64,000 nucleotides of DNA, from assembly GCA_012934845.2 (NCBI GenBank), contig WNNJ02002382.1, positions 1 through 64,000 of the forward strand, in the 5' to 3' direction. This document shows, piece by piece, positions 24,149-34,975 of this stretch. The notes under the pieces are model-generated. The model was not told the origin of the DNA and did no database searches. It saw only the letters and a list, made by a program, of their open reading frames with translations. Every line of letters starts with the position of its first letter. The stretch's first letter is position 1. This DNA comes from Pomphorhynchus laevis. Its lineage: Eukaryota > Acanthocephala > Palaeacanthocephala > Echinorhynchida > Pomphorhynchidae. The translations under genes were made by a program, and so were the position numbers.

Positions 24149-27100
24149 ACGACAAGAGTTTGCAGGCTAAACAATATGCTCGATTCAAACACTTACCCAA
24201 AGATATATATATACATTAACGAAGATGTCATTATAAATACGGCAATGCTGGTAACGAGGCGGTAGCTCATTCCTTATAGCATGGCACCCTTGACTGCATG
24301 AAATACATAGTCGTTATAGGGAATATTGAAGATACACACGAACATGAACGACTAGAGAGAAGATTAACACATCTTTTTATTTTCAGAACAACCCAATAAA
24401 GCGAATGACAATTATTTCTTTCTATTAAATGATAAAACATAGCTTAAACTTGTTTAAAAGTATAAGCTACAGTTAGTTATTGCAATTTTGCTTTTTTGAC
24501 TATTCAAGATTTTGTTTTTTCAAAATTTCAAATTTTTATCTACTAAAGTTGAAGTCGATTGCCTACTAAAGTCGATTGCCATTGTATTTTGATTCGTTAT
24601 AATTAACTGGGCACTTTAATAGACTGGACTTCAATTCACGACTTTCATGCACCATGTAATTTCTTGACCACCACTTTAGTTTCTGTTGCCTGTGTGACAT
24701 TGTGAATGAAGGCGTTTCCTACACTTTGCTTAATTGACTGATGCTGTCTTTACAAGATTGAATTGATGTGCGGACCATCTTGAATTGATGAGCGGTCCAG
24801 GATTCTTTACGAAATACGTCATTAATAGAAAATGGTGTTGTTTGATGGACTAGACTTCAATTCACGATTTGTGAATGTTAGCTTACAGATGCAATCAAGT
24901 TATTTATATATAACTTGATTTGCTAGATCACATGTGTGATCTAGCAAAGAACTATCATGTAAGTGTCATCTTCTAGGTCTTTATTATATGTGATTATACA
25001 ATCCAAGTAAGTGAAAGTTTGGGTTTATAAAAGTATTATATGATACTTTTTTAAGTATTATAATACATAAGTTATAATAATTAAATAAATAATTAAGATA
25101 CACATCGCATAAGTGGATATAAATGGTCACTTTCGCTAGATCACACAAAGTGATTTCGTGCAGAAATCAGCCACTGAATTATTCTTTCATTACTTTCAAT
25201 TTCACACATATTTAATTACAACATGACAGATTTTAGTCTAATGTATCGGTATTGTTTAGTCTGCTACTGTCTTGCAATGATACACCTGACCTCATTAGAA
25301 GACTATCGCAATAGTTTCCTTTTGAACTCTTTTTGCACTTTTAGATTCGAACATAGGTTCTTTCGATCTATGGGTCTACGCCTTACCGTTTAGGCTACCC
25401 ATCCAGTGCAGCTAACAGTTATTCACTATATGAAACTTCCAATGAATGAATTTTTACAACCGTATATTTCGAAATGCATTCAAAACATTCCTCATATTTA
25501 ACAATGATTTGATCAGGAGATCATTGAATCGATACTGGTGACTCTGATGAAATCTTTCATTTATTTTATAAATTTTGCTAGACCAGTACTAAATTAACTG
25601 ATTATTATTTTATTTTTATGCTATTGCGTAAAATGATGTCTTTTATCTAATAATGTCTTTTATTGTTTTCAAGTTTATATAAATAATACTTAATTAAAGA
25701 AGTATTATGCATCTTAGAAGTGTGAACAGCTTACAATATTTCATTATATTTAGATTTCCAGTTTTAATTAGACCAGATTATAGAGATCTTCCAGAATTTT
25801 CCAAAAATGAATATCCATTTAAATAATTATTAATTCAAATTTATTATTTGAACTTTAAAAGTAACTTACTTTGATTCGTTTGTTAAATTTCGAATTTTTG
25901 AGAAGGATCAATAAAAACACAAACTTATTTTCATGTTTTTCTTGAAGGTTGCAGGCATAATCAGAAAGGTAAAGCACAATTTGTTCGTTAATCATTGATA
26001 AAATGTTTATTATGTTGTAAAACTGTTCAATGCTGTAATAATTAGAATTTACAAAGTTTTTAGTAAGTGATATCTTTCAGGGCTTAATTTAGAAATTTAA
26101 TTCCACAAATATAAATGGTCTCATTTTGGATGTTGCCTCCAGATTCGTTAACCCAATATATAATCGGCATCACTCTTCTTCTTTTTCTTCAGCGTTTGTT
26201 TAGCTTCCTTACGGAGTCCGCTTTTTCCACTGTCACGCCAATGGGCCTTATTGATTGTTGATGTTCGTTTGCGCGAAGAATGCGGCCGTAGCATTGTAGT
26301 CGCCTTTCGCGAAATTCATTGAGACACAATTTCATACTGTTGATGTGACGGTTTTGTTTTACGACTGGCTTGTCAAGAAGTCCATCGTCAACCCTCTTCC
26401 TTTCTCAGCACAGGCTAGGAACCGGCCATGGCGTAGATTTAAAAAAGGCAATGGCTGAGATATAATCAGTAATGCCAGATATAATCGGACATCACTGATT
26501 ATATTAACTCGACAGTTAATAGATATACTCAGTCAATTCAATTAATTTCGTAAATGCGATTTGTAAAGTACGATAAGCGGCAGTGGTACGACTCTTTAAA
26601 AATTAGACAAAACAGCAGTAAATTAGCTGCTGTTTCTACAATCTACATCGATTTAAATGACCATTTAATTTTTTTGCTATTTTTTATAAGAAGTTCGTTT
26701 TTCAGTACTTTTGTAATCCAAAATTAATTTTTTTAAGATTTAATAAAAATAACTTTTTTGTTTCATCCGACTTGCTCTCTTTGATACTTATTTTTTCACT
26801 GTTAGAACCTTACAAAGCTAGCTTCCCATAATTTGCATTGTTGGGAGCCGAATTGTTCTACCAGTAGTTGTCATGGTAAATTCTTGATTGAATAACTTTC
26901 AGTTTGGAAGCATAAAAATATTTTTAATGTTTAAAATTAAGCGAATTCTATTTGTTTTAACGTTATAGCTTCTGCACTCATTTTACTGCATTTTATTGTC
27001 TATTTCATTAATTGCAGCAATGTATATTTTTTTATAAAAAAGAACGGAATAAAAAAATCGGTGTGTGGTGAATTCGAATTGCGAATATTAGTTACCGCCC

Positions 27101-27320
27101 ACACCAAATATAGAACACATTAATTGTGTAATTTGGTATATAAGCCAAATATAAACCAGCATTTCGGCGACAAGGAATCAGCAGAAGCAGTTAAAGGACC
27201 GAAACACGAAATGTAGGCGTGGGCTCACTGCTTATGAGGTCCACCCACGCTGATTGTAGTGTACAGTGATGCTGATAGGATTCAAACAACCACACGAGGA
27301 TAATATCAAACCGACCAGTT

Positions 27321-29866
27321 AATAAATAAATAAATAAAGATTTTCTTAATACTAAATAAACATTCCCCGATGGGGGAGACAATAAGGAAGAAAAATTACA
27401 GAAAAGAAAAGTAGTCAAAGTAACATAACTTCACTAACTTCTTCAGGTCTCCTCCATGTTTATAGCTCTAGGGGAATCTGATCCCTAGAACCGATCCAGC
27501 ACGCCGCCTTACGAGTGAACCACCCGGGGTCTGCCACCCCCCGAAGGATCCACTCGCGACGGACGATGTCAGGTAAGCGGGACACGAGTAGCTTCAAGAA
27601 CATTAGTCTTTGCTCAGGGGGACGTCCTCTCGAGAAGAAGACTAACCCCGAAATAGCCCAGGTGCCCCAAAGGCGCACCTGAGTTACCTCCTTTAATGAC
27701 AGATGTTGGGCCCGTTTCAGGGCCCATCTAGCTCTCTTCAGGATACGTTTAAGTCTATCCAGGTCAGACTTGGCCGACCAGTTCACGGTCACAGTGAACC
27801 CAAGGTATCTTACTCGACTAGTGAAGGAGGGGATTTGGTCGTTGGGCATAATGGAGGATAAGGCAGAGATTGCTAATCTCTTAAGCTTTTTCCTCGTCGC
27901 AGGGGCGCCATGAAAAACTACCACCTGCGATTTGGCGGAGTTTACAATAAGATTGGACTGGGGAAGCTGGTCTTTTAATCTTAAAAAGAATTGGCTGATG
28001 TCGGAGACTACGTCTTTGCACCTACGTCCAGTGAATAGGGCTGTGGTATCATCAGCATATACCACAAGACGTTTTTCACGTTTGAAAATTTTGAAAAGTT
28101 GTATGGAGGCAGCAAGATATAAGATAGGAGAAAGTGGGGAGCCTTGAGGCACTCCTGTAATGGGGTAGAACTGACTCGCATCAGGGTCGTCTTCATAGTA
28201 GAACCGCTTGGTATACAGCAGTATCTCCACCCTGTTAACAATTCTCGCAGGCAACCCTAAGGACCTAAGAGAAGAGATAACGAAGGGAATGGAGATACGG
28301 TCAAATGCAGCCGAAAAGTCTAAGAAAACAGCCACAACTAATTGATGACGGTTCTCCCGACAGAACTGCTGCACCTCACATACTGCAGAATGTACCGAGC
28401 GCCCTTTAACGAACCCATGAAAACCAGGTGGGATTAAGTGATGCCTAGTTAAATGGTCGCGGATTCTACGCGCAAGCGCTTTTTCGTAGATCGAAACGAG
28501 GGAATTTTGTATCGAGATGGGCCGCAGGTCTTTTGGAGAGCGAACAGGATTTCTCTTATGGATAAAAATTCTCTTACTAATATTGATGCCTGCTACATCA
28601 GAAGGTGATGCTAAAAGCATGGTGACGGCCACTTCTCTCCTTTGATCGGCAGTCAGAAGCTGACAGACCCGAGAAGAGAGTGGAGCGATGGTTTTGGAGG
28701 TGCCCGGAAGAGGCCCCCAGGCGTTGAGAATCTCAGGAACTGAGACATCCCTACTCCTGAAGTCTCCCCAAGGCGGGATTGGTTGCGGTGATTGCGTGGC
28801 TCCATAATTATGTAGGGCTAGTGACTCTTCCAAAACTTTATCCAGACCGATACTGCCTATCCAACCAGAAGCTCTCTCCTTCCAAGAGACAGACTTCTCT
28901 TTCTTGAATATCTTCCAGAAGGAAGACCGGGCTGGATTAAGGGAAGCAATGCTAGCCCTATCCTTACCCGGCTGGAACCTATATCTAGTGCTCCAGTATT
29001 CTTTCGAGAGAACCTGACGCGCAGAAGCAGAGAGATTGGGTGAATGAAGCAGGTGTGCAAGGGTCTTGAGTTTAGTCGGAGTGGGGCAATAAATTCTACC
29101 TTTATAGGTAATTGATAAAATCCCGGTAGCTTGCGAAGAGAGGTAGGTATTAAATTCGGTCAGACTCTCATTCCCTATTCGGGGGAAGCGGCTGATAGCT
29201 GCCTGGAAGACTGCCACTCTGATTGGATCAAAGCAGAATCTCCGGCGAAGCAGCGTATCCTCCTCAATCCGCCAACGAATAAGGTCATGAGAGGTGGTCA
29301 GATGTTGACGCGACTGTTCAGTACAGAAGGGCTTAAGCAGCCACCTCTCATGAATCAGTAGAAGGTCGAGGAGTGAGTTTGTTGTTGAGCAATGAAAGGT
29401 GGGGGATGGTGGTTTGTGAATGAAGTACCGGTTCCTGGCTCTGCGGTGTGCAGCATTAATCCAACGACCAGTTCTGTCGTTGAAATCGCCTAGTATCATG
29501 TCGTAGCCGCTGTCAAGGATATTATCCAGGATGTCCCGATTCTTGTGAATCTCCCCTGGACGAATATAGACATTGGCCAGACTGAAGCGTTTACCGTTCT
29601 TACAGAGTGAAACTACCAAACAAGACAGGGCTGGACAAGAATAATTTAATAAAAGGGACGATCTTAAGGAGCATTTAACTAGGGTCAAGAGTCCTTGAGA
29701 TGAAGAGGAGTGAGGCGGGGTTATATAAGGAGTAAAGTCTGAACAGATGTGCTTAGGGATAAATCGAGTAATGTCCTCGGGTCGACGGATAGACCGCGTC
29801 TCCTGAAGGACTATAACATCAGCATCTCGGCCTGAGAGAAGTCTAAGGGCAGAAGCTCCTCCCGAG
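27321..29866 (-). mobile_element. Young 5'-truncated LINE in the 358 bp repeat
   Basis: This is a non-LTR retrotransposon of the I/Jockey/R1-like group, inserted on the minus strand. Its 3' end carries a tetranucleotide tail (taaa repeated on the plus strand, 27,321-27,337). The 5' end stops inside the endonuclease domain. Comparing with intact 358 bp repeats shows that about 51 bp of target (gaataacggctcgtg ... cagcttgcg) is missing between the two flanks, so the insertion made a target-site deletion rather than a duplication. It is closely related to the element at 31,211-35,110. Confidence 0.9.
27460..29865 (-). CDS. LINE ORF2: endonuclease (partial) and reverse transcriptase
   Basis: The frame is open without a stop from the 5' truncation point (29,865, SGGASAL) to 27,460, about 802 codons. 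The endonuclease part shows DVIVLQETRS and LGDFNDRTGRW. The reverse transcriptase shows FLDFSAAFDRI, GVPQGSPLSP and VVYADDTTALF, with the catalytic YADD intact. The C-terminal part ends in the conserved RRAACW-like stretch (TRKAACWIGS). There is no RNase H domain. The lack of any stop in 2.4 kb says the insertion is recent. It has no start codon of its own, being 5'-truncated. Confidence 0.9.
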   Translation of the reverse strand, partial: SGGASALRLLSGRDADVIVLQETRSIRRPEDITRFIPKHICSDFTPYITPPHSSSSQGLLTLVKCSLRSSLLLNYSCPALSCLVVSLCKNGKRFSLANVYIRPGEIHKNRDILDNILDSGYDMILGDFNDRTGRWINAAHRRARNRYFIHKPPSPTFHCSTTNSLLDLLLIHERWLLKPFCTEQSRQHLTTSHDLIRWRIEEDTLLRRRFCFDPIRVAVFQAAISRFPRIGNESLTEFNTYLSSQATGILSITYKGRIYCPTPTKLKTLAHLLHSPNLSASARQVLSKEYWSTRYRFQPGKDRASIASLNPARSSFWKIFKKEKSVSWKERASGWIGSIGLDKVLEESLALHNYGATQSPQPIPPWGDFRSRDVSVPEILNAWGPLPGTSKTIAPLSSRVCQLLTADQRREVAVTMLLASPSDVAGINISKRIFIHKRNPVRSPKDLRPISIQNSLVSIYEKALARRIRDHLTRHHLIPPGFHGFVKGRSVHSAVCEVQQFCRENRHQLVVAVFLDFSAAFDRISIPFVISSLRSLGLPARIVNRVEILLYTKRFYYEDDPDASQFYPITGVPQGSPLSPILYLAASIQLFKIFKREKRLVVYADDTTALFTGRRCKDVVSDISQFFLRLKDQLPQSNLIVNSAKSQVVVFHGAPATRKKLKRLAISALSSIMPNDQIPSFTSRVRYLGFTVTVNWSAKSDLDRLKRILKRARWALKRAQHLSLKEVTQVRLWGTWAISGLVFFSRGRPPEQRLMFLKLLVSRLPDIVRREWILRGVADPGWFTRKAACWIGSRDQIPLEL

Positions 29867-30301
29867 GTTTACTGTCCAGTGAAAATTTCGTATGAGAACG
29901 GAATAAAAAATCGGTGTGTAGTGAATTCGAATTGCGAATATTAGTTACCGCCCACACCAAATATAGAACACATTAATTGTGTAATTTGGTTTATAAGCCA
30001 AATAAACCAGCATTTCGGCGACAAGGAATCAGCAGAAGCAGTTAAAGGACCGAAACACGAAATGTAGGCGTGGGCTCACTGTTGATGAGGTCCACCCACG
30101 CTGATTGTAGTGTACATTGATGCTGATAGGATTCAAACAACCACACGAGGATAATATCAAACCGACCAGTTAAGAATAACGGCTCGTGTATGCAATATTC
30201 ACAATAGTAAAAAGACAGCTTGCGGTTTACTGTCCAGTGAAAATTTCGTATGAGAACGGAATAAAAAATCGGTGTGTAGTGAATTCGAATTGCGAATATT
30301 A

Positions 30302-30567
30302 GTTACCGCCCACACCAAATATAGAACACATTAATTGTGTAATTTGGTTTATAAGCCAAATAAACCAGCATTTCGGCGACAAGGAATCAGCAGAAGCAGT
30401 TAAAGGACCGAAACACGAAATGTAGGCGTGGGCTCACTGTTGATGAGGTCCACCCACGCTGATTGTAGTGTACAGTGATGCTGATAGGATTCAAACAACC
30501 ACACGAGGATAATATCAAACCGACCAGTTAAGAATAACGGCTCGTGTATGCAATATTCACAATAGTA
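30302..30567 (+). repeat. 358 bp repeat, last partial copy in unit 3
   Basis: It follows a full copy (29,944-30,301). Both copies contain TTGATGA instead of CTGATGA (core C3 changed), at about 30,080 and 30,440, so both hammerhead-like domains (30,047-30,120 and 30,405-30,478) look inactive. The shared change shows that copies within a unit are homogenised or were duplicated after the change. Confidence 0.75.
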
Positions 30568-31219
30568 TATTTTTTCTTGCAAGTCCAGTTTGTTTAGTTT
30601 ATAATTCAAAATATGATTTTTAATTGAAGACAATTATTTAGTTAAATTGCTAATAGCATACTTCAATCCATCCGCTAAGAATGTAAAACACTTAGTTATT
30701 CGTCACACTGATGGTTTTGAACCAAAGATTATTATTGACATAAAAAAAACATTCTTTTCGTTTTTGTCATTTATGCTTTATTTATTTCATCACAAATATT
30801 CACTTTTCTTATTCGCTTGGTTATCTTATGTGCTCAATATACAAATACAATATTTACCTTTAAAGCTCTTCTGGAAAATATTTTACGTTGGAGATTATTT
30901 AAATAATAATTTTTAAAAATTACTACATTTTGTCTTTAAATTTACTACATTTTATTATTTCTGTCTACCTGATGTTTGCATAATCAATTCTAGATGCCCA
31001 ACATCATATCTAACAATGTAACAGCTATAACTTTCAAAATCTATGATAATAAATGTAGTTGCATTTCATATTTTAATTAATAAAACCTATTTTTACAATT
31101 TATATTCAAATTTACTAAGCTTTTACTTTGCTAAGCTATTTATTAATAAGCTATATCCTTTACTATGGTATTTACTAATTCGATCACACAATATCATATT
31201 TATATGATATCACAAAAAA

Positions 31220-32481
31220 ATGAAAAAGTCAAGCAGTCAAAAATTTACCATCGGTGCTTCAAACAACTTACAAAATCAAGCTAATATGGAACGGAACTCA
31301 GGTATTTCTAATGTAACATCGAATTTTCAAGCCAAAGAAAACAAGGTTAGTCCTATTTCGTCTAATTTTTTAATCTCAAGCACGGATGGAGAACTCCCTC
31401 CTGTGCCTAAAGTGGTGAATCTGGTAATAATCAGACTTCTTCAACCATTTGAAAGGAAGAATCTTTTCAATATTTTTCTGAGAGAGTTTACAAGCTCTTA
31501 TAAGAAGAGAATTCTATTTAATTCGATAAAATATTTAGATTCCGAAATCCGGGTTTCTTTCAGCTCTCCAGATCTGGCAGCATCGTACCTAGAATTTTTC
31601 GAAACACACCTAAAAGAATTTGGGTCAACTACTTACAGGCCTATTCAGGCGACTTTGAAAATTAATAATTTTCCGCCCTTCGCAACGGAGGAAGATATCA
31701 TTGCTCTCACATCTGAGTTCAAAATTCATAATATTCGCCCAATCCTGGGCAAGAAAGGCCAGGCTATACCAATAGCATTCTGTTCTACCGCAGTCGATCA
31801 GGCGGAATGTCTGGCTAAAAGCAAATGTAACCCCTTTCTGGGGTACAATCTTTCTTTCAATATCGTAGATGCTGATGACTTAACATACCCCCATTGCAAT
31901 GGGTGCCACCTCTGGGGGCACTGGTCCTCGAACTGTACTAGGCCCCATACGTGTGGGGTTTGCAGCTCTTCCGAAGTCCATGAGGGGAAATGTTCTCTCC
32001 CCCTCTGTGTTCCAATTGTGGTGGTCAGCACCCGGCCTGGTCTAGAAGATGTCCTATCTTCAAAGAATACAAATTAAGGCATTGTGGGGCACCGGTCAAA
32101 CCGGCCCACTTTGCCGCTGCCAGCTTATCCAATTCAAACGGTTATGGTATGTCGGACACCGACATTTTCAAAATTGTTGACGCAAGACTACAGATATATA
32201 AAGACGAGATTCGAGCCTTAACGAACCATCTGATAGCGAAATTCGAGGAGTCCCGTTCTCCTCCATCGACGATTCTTACCTCTTCAAAGAGAGCCCCCCG
32301 TTCTAAGAAGAGATCATCTTCTAAACAAAAGTTGGCTTCCTTGAAGTTGGCAAAGAAAGATGATATATGCTGGGAGTTGTTGGCCTCAAAGGGAGATGAA
32401 GATAATGCCGGTGGGCAAGTGTCTTCTCCTGGTAGGGCTGGGAGTGAGAAGGGCAACTTTCTCTCTCCTAGTTTCTGCTAG
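31220..32481 (+). CDS. LINE ORF1 (Gag-like RNA-binding protein), one frameshift
   Basis: The first frame (31,220-32,077) gives an RRM-like/Gag-like region followed by two zinc knuckles, CNGCHLWGHWSSNC and CGVCSSSEVHEGKC. The third knuckle (CSNCGGQHPAWSRRC) and a basic tail rich in Ser and Lys are in another frame (31,990-32,481). The frames overlap around 31,990-32,030, so a single-base change has split the ORF in this copy. The older copy at 54,729-55,100 shows the third knuckle region running on into the tail, which supports one original ORF. ORF1 proteins bind the element RNA in the particle used for target-primed reverse transcription. Confidence 0.8.
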
Positions 32482-32515
32482 GAGGTAGGCATCCCACTCC
32501 AGCTGTCGTAACACA

Positions 32516-34975
32516 ATGCAAAGTAGTCAAGAGCCTTTTTCACTGAATATACTTCAGTGGAATTCGGGAGGTGCTTCTGCTCTTAGCCTTCTATCTGGTA
32601 GAGATGCGGATGTTATAGTCCTTCAGGAGACGCGGTCTATCCGTATCCCCCAGGACATTACTCGATTTATCCCCAAGCATATTTACACCCACTTCACTCC
32701 GTACATAACCCCTCCTCACGCCTCTTCATCTCAAGGTCTTTTAACCCTAGTTAAATGCTCCTTAAGATCATCCCTTCTTTTAAACTATTCTTGTCCAGCC
32801 CTGTCTTGTTTAGCTGTTTCACTTTGTAAGAATGGTAAACGTATCAGCATAGCCAATATATATATTAGGCCAGGGGAAATTCACAAAAACCGTGATCTCC
32901 TGGACCGTATCTTGGGTAGTGGCTATGACATGTTACTCAATGACTTCAACGACAGAACTGGTCGTTGGATTAATGCAGCACTCCGCAGATCCAGGAACGA
33001 TTACCTTATTCACAAACCACCGTCCCCAACTTTTCATTGCTCAACAACTAATTCTCTCCTCGACATATTACTGCTTCATAAGATGTGGTTGTTGAAACCC
33101 ATCTGTACTGAGCAGTCGCGCCAAAAACAGACCATCTCTCATGACCTAATTCGTTGGCGGATAGAGGAAGATACGTTGCTTAGAAGGAGGTTTCACTTTG
33201 ATCCCATCAGAGTGGCTTTCTTTCAGGCGGCTATCCAACTCTTCCCCAGAATTGGTAATGAGAATTTGACCGAATTTAATTCCTTCCTCTCCTCGCAAGC
33301 TACCGCGTTTCTTTCGACTACCTATAAAGGTCATATTTACAATCCCACTCCAACAAAACTCAAGGTTTTGGCTAAAATGCTACGTCTTCCCAATGTCTCT
33401 GTTTCCGCCAGGCAGGCCATCTCGAATGAATACTGGAGCACTAGATATAGGTTCCAGCTGAGCAGGGATAAGGCGAACATCGCTCACCTTAACCCTTCTC
33501 AGTCTTCCTTCTGGAAGATATTCAAGAAGGAGAAGTTTGTCTGTTGGAAGGATAGAGCTTTGGGTTGGATTGGTAGTATAGGCCTTGATAATGTTTTGAA
33601 GGAGTCACTATCCCTACATAATTATGGAGCCACTCAATCTCCCCAACCAATCCCGCCTTGGGGTGACTTCAGGAGCAGGGACTTATCTGTTACAGATATC
33701 CTTAACTCCTGGGGGCCACTTCCGGGCACCTCTAAATCCGTCGCTCCATTATCTTCTCGAGTCTGTCAGCTTTTGACAGCCGATCAAAGAAGAGAAGTGG
33801 CCGTCACAATGCTTTTAGCCTCACCATCCGATGTAGCCGGCATCAATATTAGTCGTAGAATTTTCTTACCAAAGCATAGTCCGGTTTCATGTCCCAAAGA
33901 TCTGCGTCCCATTTCGATTCAAAACTCCCTCATCTCCATCTACGAAAAAGCGCTTGCGCGTAGAATCCGCGACCATTTAAGTAGGCGTAATTTGATCCCA
34001 CCGAGTTTTCACGGGTTTGTCAAGGGACGCTCGGTTCATTCAGCAATAGGTGAAGTGCATCAGTTTTGTAGGGATAATAGCCATCAACTAGCTGTGGCTG
34101 TTTTCCTTGACTTTTCTGCTGCATTTGACCGCATTTCCATTCCCTTTGTTATCTCCTCTCTCAGGTCACTCGGGTTGCCTGCGAGAATTGTTAACAGGGT
34201 GGAGATATTACTGTTTACCAAGAGGTTCTACTATGAAGACGACCCTGATGCGTGTCAGTTCTACCCTATTACAGGTGTGCCCCAAGGATCCCCACTTTCT
34301 CCTATCTTATTTCTTGCTGCCTCCATTGTACTATTCAAGAATTTTAAACGTGATCAACATCTAGTGGTATACGCTGATGATACCACGGCCCTGTTCTCTG
34401 GACGCAGGTGCAAAGATGTCGCTTCGGACATCAGCCGTTTCTTTTTAAGATTAACAGACCAGCTGACCCTATCCAATCTTATTTTAAATTCATCAAAATC
34501 GCAGGTAGTTGTCTTTCATGGCACCCCTGCGACAAAGAAAAAATTAAAGAGACTAGCACTCTCAGCTCTATCTTCTATATTGACTAATCAACCACTCCCT
34601 ACCTTCACAAGTCGAGTAAAATACCTGGGGTTCACTGTTACGGTGAACTGGTCGGCGAAAGCTGACCTGGATAGACTTAAACGTATCCTGAAGAAAGCTA
34701 GGTGGGCCCTGAAACGGGCTCAGCATCTGTCGTTGAATGGGAAAACCCAAGTGCGCCTCTGGGGTACTTGGGCTATCTCGGGATTAGTCTTCTTTTCGAG
34801 AGGACGTCCTCCAGAGCAAAGACTAAGGTTTCTCAAGCTCCTCATCTCGCGATTACCGCGCATAGTCCGCCTAGATTGGATTCTTCGGGGGGTGATAGAC
34901 CCCGGGTGGTTCAGTCGAAGAGCGGCGTGTTGGATGTGCTGGAGGGCTCAGATCCCGCTGGACCTGAGGCCTTGA
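32516..34975 (+). CDS. LINE ORF2: apurinic-like endonuclease and reverse transcriptase
   Basis: Intact 819 aa. The endonuclease covers roughly residues 9-230: ILQWNSGG, LQETRS (about 35-40), NDFNDRTGRW (about 141-150) and ISHDLIRW. The usual GDFN is NDFN here but GDFN in the sister copy. The reverse transcriptase has FLDFSAAFDRI (about 528), GVPQGSPLSP (about 583) and VVYADDTTALF (about 616). The C-terminal region is basic and ends RRAACWMCW then QIPLDL. No RNase H is present. It starts 35 bp after ORF1. Intactness plus the clean target-site duplication suggest recent mobility, although the broken ORF1 would make this copy depend on others. Confidence 0.93.
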   Translation: MQSSQEPFSLNILQWNSGGASALSLLSGRDADVIVLQETRSIRIPQDITRFIPKHIYTHFTPYITPPHASSSQGLLTLVKCSLRSSLLLNYSCPALSCLAVSLCKNGKRISIANIYIRPGEIHKNRDLLDRILGSGYDMLLNDFNDRTGRWINAALRRSRNDYLIHKPPSPTFHCSTTNSLLDILLLHKMWLLKPICTEQSRQKQTISHDLIRWRIEEDTLLRRRFHFDPIRVAFFQAAIQLFPRIGNENLTEFNSFLSSQATAFLSTTYKGHIYNPTPTKLKVLAKMLRLPNVSVSARQAISNEYWSTRYRFQLSRDKANIAHLNPSQSSFWKIFKKEKFVCWKDRALGWIGSIGLDNVLKESLSLHNYGATQSPQPIPPWGDFRSRDLSVTDILNSWGPLPGTSKSVAPLSSRVCQLLTADQRREVAVTMLLASPSDVAGINISRRIFLPKHSPVSCPKDLRPISIQNSLISIYEKALARRIRDHLSRRNLIPPSFHGFVKGRSVHSAIGEVHQFCRDNSHQLAVAVFLDFSAAFDRISIPFVISSLRSLGLPARIVNRVEILLFTKRFYYEDDPDACQFYPITGVPQGSPLSPILFLAASIVLFKNFKRDQHLVVYADDTTALFSGRRCKDVASDISRFFLRLTDQLTLSNLILNSSKSQVVVFHGTPATKKKLKRLALSALSSILTNQPLPTFTSRVKYLGFTVTVNWSAKADLDRLKRILKKARWALKRAQHLSLNGKTQVRLWGTWAISGLVFFSRGRPPEQRLRFLKLLISRLPRIVRLDWILRGVIDPGWFSRRAACWMCWRAQIPLDLRP

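Larger units (their letters stand above)
13542..27090. repeat. Segmental tandem unit 2 (13.55 kb)
   Basis: This is a nearly exact copy of unit 1 shifted by 13,550 bp in most of its length. It holds the same features in the same order: 358 bp repeat element (13,484-14,165), exon 15,793-16,357, foldback 17,206-17,428, LINE 3' end 17,940-18,485, family d core 18,855-18,926, 1.23 kb duplication 19,470-21,930, family e core 24,078-24,148, palindrome 24,920-24,947. Divergence from unit 1 is too low for any conclusion about selection. Either a very recent duplication or an assembly product of two haplotypes could explain it. Confidence 0.95.
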
